Shown here: positions 6,580 through 6,611 of the stretch, piece by piece
How the letters are laid out: every line of letters starts with the position of its first letter
Position numbering within the stretch: position 1 is the stretch's first letter
NCBI GenBank assembly: GCA_027621485.1
Contig: JAQCBG010000032.1
Span: forward strand, 1-6,611
Direction: 5' to 3'
Length of the DNA stretch: 6,611 bases
Source: Pseudomonadota bacterium
GTDB lineage: Bacteria; Pseudomonadota; Alphaproteobacteria; Rickettsiales; Midichloriaceae
Notes under the pieces: model-generated
Database searches by the model: none
Told to the model about the DNA's origin: nothing
The model's input: only the letters and a program-made list of their open reading frames with translations
Position numbers and translations under genes: made by a program

Positions 6580-6611
6580 GGTACCCGCAGCCGGACTTGA
6601 ACCGGCAAGGG
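6579..6611 (-). tRNA. tRNA gene, 3' end only, probably tRNA-Leu
   Basis: On the minus strand the last 33 nt form a textbook tRNA 3' end: T-stem GCCGG (6606-6602), T-loop TTCAAGT (6601-6595), T-stem CCGGC (6594-6590), acceptor strand TGCGGGT (6589-6583), discriminator A (6582) and encoded CCA (6581-6579). The anticodon and 5' half lie outside the window, so identity is inferred. The TTCAAGT loop, A discriminator and a GGGTACCA end resemble bacterial tRNA-Leu (UAA type), which would carry a long variable arm just beyond the window edge. Another isotype cannot be excluded. It is read toward glyA, 108 nt from that gene's ATG. Confidence 0.8.

Overview
The window is an AT-rich (roughly one-third GC by eye), gene-dense bacterial segment made of core housekeeping genes. 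The sequence fits an alphaproteobacterium of the Rickettsiales type, probably host-associated. The evidence is a compact prolyl-tRNA synthetase with little room for the long insertion domain, a short rickettsial-looking CcmE haem chaperone (cytochrome c maturation System I), strong A/T bias at third codon positions, and gene starts that almost all lack a Shine-Dalgarno motif. The order-level assignment is inference from protein flavour and composition; no marker in the window settles genus or species.

Layout: (1) 1-811, + strand, the 3' part of proS, its 5' end lying outside the window. (2) 818-1876, tsaD, only 6 nt after proS and probably cotranscribed. (3) 1877-1939, a short spacer holding alternating GATAA/TTATC inverted repeats. 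(4) 1940-2344, ccmE. (5) 2345-2574, a 230-nt non-coding region with a well-formed sigma70-type promoter (TTGATT-17-TATAAT) and a predicted leader of about 155 nt that can fold into a long stem. (6) 2575-5148, rpsB-tsf-pyrH in the order conserved across bacteria. (7) 5149-5222, a short gap between convergent genes. (8) 5223-6470, - strand, glyA. (9) 6579-6611, - strand, the 3' end of a tRNA gene, probably tRNA-Leu, lying upstream of glyA and cut by the window edge.

The genes are mostly about protein synthesis: charging tRNA-Pro (ProS), the t6A37 tRNA modification (TsaD), a ribosomal protein (S2), elongation-factor recycling (EF-Ts) and a tRNA. UMP kinase feeds pyrimidine nucleotide supply, GlyA feeds one-carbon units, and CcmE delivers haem for c-type cytochromes of aerobic respiration. 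I see no mobile element, CRISPR array, defence system or toxin. The most interesting non-coding feature is the structured rpsB leader. The frr gene that usually follows pyrH is absent here; a convergent glyA occupies its place.
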